DNA from: Pseudaminobacter salicylatoxidans
GTDB taxonomy: Bacteria; Pseudomonadota; Alphaproteobacteria; Rhizobiales; Rhizobiaceae
Direction of reading: 5' to 3'
Assembly (NCBI RefSeq): GCF_003148475.1
Contig: NZ_QGGG01000022.1
Coordinates: 1 to 63,284 of the forward strand
Length of the DNA: 63,284 nucleotides
Part shown: piece after piece, positions 59,578 through 63,284 of the stretch
Layout: every line of letters starts with the position of its first letter
Position numbering within the stretch: position 1 is the first letter of the stretch
Notes under the pieces: model-generated
What the model was told of the DNA's origin: nothing
Database searches by the model: none
What the model saw: the letters and a program-made list of their open reading frames with translations, nothing else
Translations under genes and position numbers: made by a program

Positions 59578-60668
59578 GCCTGCTGGAACTTCACGGATTG
59601 AAAAAGACATATGGTCCCGTCACGGCGCTGGCCGGCGTGGACCTTTCAGTTGCCTCGGGCAGTCGCACGGCGATCGTCGGCCCCTCGGGCTGCGGCAAGA
59701 CCACGCTGCTGCGGCTGATCGCCGGCTTCGAGACGCCCGACAGCGGCAGCATCATGCTGGACGACAAGCCGCTGGCGAACGGTGCCGGCGCGGTGCCGGC
59801 GCATCTGCGCGGCATCGGCCTGGTGGCGCAGGATGGCGCGCTGTTTCCCCATCTCAGCATTGCCGAGAATATCGGCTTCGGCCTCGGGCGTCATGCCGCC
59901 GGACGCAATGAGCGCATCACCGAGCTTGCCTACACGGTGGGACTGGACAGCGCCCTGTTGAAGCGGCGGCCGCACCAGCTTTCCGGGGGCCAGCAGCAGC
60001 GGGTGGCGCTGGCGCGAGCGCTGGCCATGAGGCCGCGCCTGATGCTGCTCGACGAACCCTTCTCGGCGCTCGACACGGGCCTGCGCGCCTCCATGCGCAA
60101 GGCCGTTGCCGAACTGCTCGAGACGGCGGGCATCGCCACCGTCCTCGTCACCCACGATCAGGCCGAGGCGCTGTCCTTCGCCGATCAGGTGGCCGTCATG
60201 CGGGAGGGATCGTTCTCGCAGGTCGGAACCCCGCGCGAACTGTATCTGAAGCCCAGGGACCGGATGGTGGCCGAATTCCTCGGTGAGGCGTTGGTGCTCC
60301 CGGCAATGATCGTCGATGGCTTTGCCGAGACCACGCTCGGCCGCCTGCCGCTGGACGGCAGCGGCGAAAGGCCCGCCCTCGCCCGCGTCATGCTGCGGCC
60401 CGAGCAGGTGATGCTGGAAATCCGCCCCGCAACCGAAGCGGCCGATCCGCAGGCCGGCGCGCTTTACGGCGAGGTGGTGGAATCGGAATTCGCCGGCGCC
60501 ACGTCCACCGTGGCGGTGAGGCTCATCAACAGCCCCGATTCCCCCGAAGCGGCGGCAATCGCAAATACGCCGCTGGTGCTGCGCAAATCCGGCATCGAGG
60601 CGCCCGCCGTGGGTGAGATCGTGCGCATCCGCACGATCGGCACCGCGCATGTGCTTGCGGCGGGTTAG
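59574..60668 (+). CDS. fbpC: Ferric iron ABC transporter ATP-binding protein (FbpC type)
   Basis: 364 aa. Walker [11 protein letters not shown]-loop [22 protein letters not shown], signature [15 protein letters not shown] and Walker [15 protein letters not shown]-terminal regulatory TOBE-like domain (about 245-364) gives the CUT/FbpC length. Coupled to the permease by a four-base overlap; last gene of the iron operon. Confidence 0.93.
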   Translation: MSLLELHGLKKTYGPVTALAGVDLSVASGSRTAIVGPSGCGKTTLLRLIAGFETPDSGSIMLDDKPLANGAGAVPAHLRGIGLVAQDGALFPHLSIAENIGFGLGRHAAGRNERITELAYTVGLDSALLKRRPHQLSGGQQQRVALARALAMRPRLMLLDEPFSALDTGLRASMRKAVAELLETAGIATVLVTHDQAEALSFADQVAVMREGSFSQVGTPRELYLKPRDRMVAEFLGEALVLPAMIVDGFAETTLGRLPLDGSGERPALARVMLRPEQVMLEIRPATEAADPQAGALYGEVVESEFAGATSTVAVRLINSPDSPEAAAIANTPLVLRKSGIEAPAVGEIVRIRTIGTAHVLAAG

Positions 60669-60722
60669 CCCGAGCACCTTTTGACCGCAGAGAAATCCCT
60701 CGCGAAAAAAATAATTCCGGCA

Positions 60723-60753
60723 CCGATGGAATAAATCCATCGGGTCATTCGTT
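60723..60753 (+). promoter_or_regulatory. Candidate ECF-type promoter, partly inside an inverted repeat, upstream of sorA
   Basis: GGAAT (60728-60732), 17 bases, then CGTT (60750-60753) resembles ECF sigma promoters (GGAA- near -35, CGTT near -10). It lies 41 bp before the sorA ATG. The -35 part is inside CCGATGGA-ATAAA-TCCATCGG (60723-60743), a perfect 8-bp inverted repeat. Confidence 0.5.
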
Positions 60754-60793
60754 TCTTCTGTCACGATTGATTTATGGATGTCGGAGAGGACGA

Positions 60794-62011
60794 ATGATCA
60801 GCAGACGTCAGATGCTCAAAACCGCAGGCTCGGCAGCGCTCGGGGCGGCCGGCGGGCTTGCTTTTCCGGGATTGGCGGCACGCGCCGCCGAGACCGTCAC
60901 CCTGCCCTTCGCCAATGGCGAGCGCCCGCTGGTGCGTTATCCCGGCAAACGCCCGCTGATCGGCCAGACCGCGCGCCCGCCGCAGCTCGAAACGCCCTTC
61001 AGCGTCTTCAACGAAGGCATCATCACCCCCAACGACGCCTTCTTCGTGCGCTATCATCTGGCCGACATACCGCTGGAGATCGACCCCGAAGCCTACCGCG
61101 TCGAGGTCAAGGGGCTGGTCGACACGCCGCTGTCGCTGTCGCTGGACGAGCTGAAGGCGCTGCATGATCCGGTGGAGCTCGTGGCCGTGCACCAGTGCTC
61201 GGGCAACAGCCGTGGCTTTTTCGAACCGCGCATGGGCGGCGGCCAGCTCGCCAACGGCGCGATGGGCAATGCCCGCTGGAAGGGCGTGCCGCTGAAGGCC
61301 CTGCTCGACAAGGCCGGCGTGAAAGCCGGGGCGGTGCAGGTTTCGTTCAACGGCATGGATGGCCCGGCGCTGCCCGAGACGCCGGATTTCGTCAAGGCGC
61401 TGGATATCGACCACGCAGGCGATGGCGAGGTGATGATCGCCTATGCGATGAACGGCGAGGACCTGCCCTGGCTGAACGGCTTCCCCGTGCGCCTTGTGGT
61501 GCCGGGCTGGTATGGCACCTATTGGATCAAGCATCTCACCGAGATCACGGTGCTCGACAAGCCGCTCGACAATTTCTGGATGAAGACGGCCTATCGCATT
61601 CCCGACAATGACTGCGCCTGCACCGAGCCGGGCAAGCCGGCCGAAAAGACGGTGCCGATCAACAAGTTCTCCGTCCGCTCCTTCATCACCAGCGTTCTGG
61701 ACGGAGACAAGGTTGCTGCGGACGCCCCGCTGAAGCTGCGCGGCATCGCCTTCGATGGCGGGTCGGGCATCAAGGAAGTGGCCGTCTCGATCGACGACGG
61801 CAAGAGCTGGATGCCGACCGATCTTGGCGAGGACCTCGGCAAATATTCGTTCCGCGAATGGACCAGCACGGTCAAGCTGCCCAAGGGCGAACATGTGCTG
61901 AAGGTGCGCGCCACCGGCAATGACGGCAAGACCCAGCCGGAAAAGCAGCCGTGGAACCCGTCGGGTTATATGCGCAACGTGGTCGAGACCACCAAAGTCG
62001 TCGCGGCCTGA
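60794..62011 (+). CDS. sorA: Sulfite dehydrogenase, molybdopterin subunit (SorA type)
   Basis: 405 aa. A Tat signal (SRRQMLKTAG at 3-12, then a hydrophobic stretch ending AARAAE) sends a folded molybdoprotein to the periplasm. VHQCSGNSR has the Mo-ligating Cys135; the C-terminal dimerisation domain starts near 300 (LKLRGIAFDGGSGIKEVAVSIDDGKSW). It oxidises sulfite to sulfate. The next gene encodes its cytochrome partner, as in SorAB of Starkeya. Confidence 0.92.
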   Translation: MISRRQMLKTAGSAALGAAGGLAFPGLAARAAETVTLPFANGERPLVRYPGKRPLIGQTARPPQLETPFSVFNEGIITPNDAFFVRYHLADIPLEIDPEAYRVEVKGLVDTPLSLSLDELKALHDPVELVAVHQCSGNSRGFFEPRMGGGQLANGAMGNARWKGVPLKALLDKAGVKAGAVQVSFNGMDGPALPETPDFVKALDIDHAGDGEVMIAYAMNGEDLPWLNGFPVRLVVPGWYGTYWIKHLTEITVLDKPLDNFWMKTAYRIPDNDCACTEPGKPAEKTVPINKFSVRSFITSVLDGDKVAADAPLKLRGIAFDGGSGIKEVAVSIDDGKSWMPTDLGEDLGKYSFREWTSTVKLPKGEHVLKVRATGNDGKTQPEKQPWNPSGYMRNVVETTKVVAA

Positions 62012-62022
62012 GGAGAGGGATC

Positions 62023-62337
62023 ATGAAGCGTATTTCCGCAAAGGCATTGTTCGTCGCCGGTGCAACCGCCCTGCTGGGCGCCGGCTATGCCGCGGCCGAA
62101 AGCCTGTCCTACGAACTGCCGGACGAGACGGCCGAGTTCCGCCAGGGGCCGGGTGTCGAGATGGCCGAGATCAACTGCGTCGCCTGCCATTCGGCCGACT
62201 ATATCGAAACCCAGCCGCCCGCAATGGGACACGGCTTCTGGGAGGCCGAGGTCAAGAAAATGAAGAATGTCTATGGCGCGCCGATCGAGGAGGCGGACAT
62301 CCAGGGCATCGCCGACTATCTGGCTTCCACATATTGA
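62023..62337 (+). CDS. sorB: Cytochrome c subunit of sulfite dehydrogenase (SorB type)
   Basis: 104 aa. A signal peptide (1-25, ending YAAA) precedes a single heme site CVACH (Cys52, Cys55, His56) with probable axial Met68 in PPAMGHG. It takes electrons from the SorA molybdenum centre. GGAGAGGG precedes the ATG, 11 bp after the sorA stop. Its maturation requires the Ccm system, part of which is in this window. Confidence 0.9.
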   Translation: MKRISAKALFVAGATALLGAGYAAAESLSYELPDETAEFRQGPGVEMAEINCVACHSADYIETQPPAMGHGFWEAEVKKMKNVYGAPIEEADIQGIADYLASTY

Positions 62338-62460
62338 GTCGGTGCGGAATGCCTCGCATCGCTCTCTCATACGTGGTCATGCTGACGCAGGCGGGTTGCG
62401 CCGCGTTGTCGCGGCCGCAGCGATGACGCATGCTCAGGCGATGCACCGGGATCGTGACGA

Positions 62461-62994
62461 ATGCTGACGCGCACGCGCTTTGCCGAACGCCTTGCGCGCC
62501 ACCAGCAGCGGCTCTACGGCTACGCGGTCGCCATCACCGGCGACCGCGAGCGGGCGCGCGATCTTCTGCACGATTGCGTGGAACGGGCCGCGGGCGCGCG
62601 TAAATCGCCTGCCGATGATCCTGCCTTTCGCGCATGGCTGTTCACGATCATGCGCAATCTGTGGATCGACCAGGTCCGCGCCGACCGGCGGCACTCGCTG
62701 GCCACGGAAACGCTTGGCGATGCGAGGCCGGACATGCCGGTGTCGCTCGAAACCACGATGGTCAACACCTTCGCCGTCAGGCAGGCGTTCGAGCGGCTTT
62801 CGCACGACCATCGGGAGGTGCTGGCGCTGGTCGATATTTCCGGGTTCAGCTACCAGGAGGCAGCCGACCTGCTGAGCGTGCCGCGCGGCACCGTCATGAG
62901 CCGGATCAGCCGGGCGCGCGAGGCGCTGGCGCGGCTGCTTGCCGATGACGAGCCGACGGTCGTTCCCTTTTCCAGAGCCCCAAGAAAAGTATGA
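62461..62994 (+). CDS. ECF-family RNA polymerase sigma factor
   Basis: 177 aa. Region 2 spans about 8-80 (HQQRLYGYAVAITGDRERARDLLHD, AWLFTIMRNLWIDQVR); region 4 about 112-160 (HREVLALVDISGFSYQEAADLL, RGTVMSRISRAREAL). No region 3, so ECF type. It follows sorB by 123 bp and overlaps the next gene, an anti-sigma factor, by ATGA. In Sinorhizobium two ECF factors respond to sulfite and drive a sulfite oxidase operon, so a matching job here is a reasonable inference. Confidence 0.92.
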   Translation: MLTRTRFAERLARHQQRLYGYAVAITGDRERARDLLHDCVERAAGARKSPADDPAFRAWLFTIMRNLWIDQVRADRRHSLATETLGDARPDMPVSLETTMVNTFAVRQAFERLSHDHREVLALVDISGFSYQEAADLLSVPRGTVMSRISRAREALARLLADDEPTVVPFSRAPRKV

Positions 62995-63140
62995 CAGATA
63001 CCGACCGCGACCTCGAACTGCTGAATGCCTATGTCGACGGCGAATTGTCGGCGGATGCGCGTGATCTGCTGGAAGCGCGTATCGCTTCCGATGCCGGCCT
63101 TGCGCGCAAGGTGGAAACGCTAGAGTCCTTCACGTTTTGA
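62991..63140 (+). pseudogene. Anti-sigma factor gene, truncated by IS insertion
   Basis: Only 43 native residues remain: MTDTDRDLELLNAYVDGELS, then ARDLLEARIASDAGLARKVET. This is the usual zinc-finger-like or helical N-terminus of an anti-sigma factor that binds its ECF partner (ELLNAYVDGEL). At 63120 the IS630-like element begins, adding six foreign residues (LESFTF) before a stop at 63138-63140. The membrane or sensing part, normally another 150-200 residues, is lost. The start overlaps the sigma gene by four bases. Confidence 0.85.
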
Positions 63141-63284
63141 CGGAAGCGTATCCTGCGTTTGCGAGATAGTTTTGGCATTCGTCAGCTTCGATGGTTGTTA
63201 CGAGGTGTCCGACCTGGCGCCAGGTGTCCTCGATAGTTCGCTTCTGGGCCATTCGCATCCAATGCTTGATTTTAGCGAAGGCCT
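63120..63284 (-). mobile_element. 3' end of an IS630-like insertion sequence (right contig end)
   Basis: Reverse complement of 1-165, with two differences: one changes Lys to Glu in the transposase, the other is silent. It begins CTAG at 63120, directly after the anti-sigma codons. The transposase of this copy reads leftward, antisense to the anti-sigma and sigma genes. Confidence 0.8.
63130..63282 (-). CDS. IS630 family transposase, C-terminal fragment (partial)
   Basis: The last 50 residues of the same transposase as at the left end, on the minus strand, running to a stop at 63130-63132. The rest is beyond the window edge, so whether the copy is intact cannot be told. Confidence 0.75.
   Translation of the reverse strand, partial: AFAKIKHWMRMAQKRTIEDTWRQVGHLVTTIEADECQNYLANAGYASVKT

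Overview
The window looks like one contig from a high-GC alphaproteobacterium of the order Hyphomicrobiales (Rhizobiales), most like the Phyllobacteriaceae (Mesorhizobium/Aminobacter-type). The grounds are the mdh-sucCDAB-lpd order, an Omp19-type lipoprotein, a rhizobial porin, DUF2794, candidate Irr, RirA and CtrA sites, and several families of palindromic intergenic repeats of the kind common in that group. This placement rests on recognition of gene families, not on a search. Almost everything is core chromosome. No tRNA, rRNA, CRISPR array, phage or plasmid module was seen.

Both ends carry the same 165-bp 3' end of an IS630-like element in inverted orientation (1-165 and 63120-63284, two mismatches), so the contig probably stops where the assembly met a repeated IS. 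The right copy interrupts an anti-sigma gene.

Layout: (1) 252-13991, mostly minus strand: periplasmic msrA (+), then the TCA block lpdA, an SDR, a small exported protein, a VOC protein, sucB, sucA, sucD, sucC and mdh, followed by zapE and omp19. (2) 14258-20947, plus strand: an MBL-fold hydrolase, dps, dapF-mtaB-ftsY-ispZ and a 55-aa DUF1127 gene. (3) 21075-25162, minus strand: DUF2332 and a cytochrome c maturation set ccmA-ccmB-[DUF411]-ccmD-ccmG in which ccmC is missing from its usual place; acnA is divergent from it across a candidate Irr box. (4) 28371-36966: DUF1223, a probable unclassified structured RNA on the minus strand, DUF2794, an acetyltransferase, a Bax-inhibitor-1 protein, the tesA/ybbA/ybbP-type cluster, thpR and a low-molecular-weight phosphatase. 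(5) 37251-47490: ubiH-type monooxygenase, tesB, glnK-amtB behind a sigma-54-like promoter, a porin, ftsK behind a CtrA-like box, lolA and xth. (6) 47612-56557, minus strand: holA, a complete peptide-type ABC importer, cardiolipin synthase and a PAP2 phosphatase. (7) 56826-63119, plus strand: a ferric-iron ABC importer behind a RirA-type box, a sulfite dehydrogenase pair sorAB, an ECF sigma factor and its truncated anti-sigma gene.

Iron recurs: ferric-iron uptake, aconitase (Fe-S) and heme handling for cytochrome c each sit next to a candidate iron-regulator site. The last operon joins sulfite oxidation to an ECF sigma/anti-sigma pair whose brake has been cut by an IS. The points most worth checking are that lesion, the minus-strand RNA near 29.3 kb, the absent ccmC, and repeat-like DNA inside the ftsY linker.
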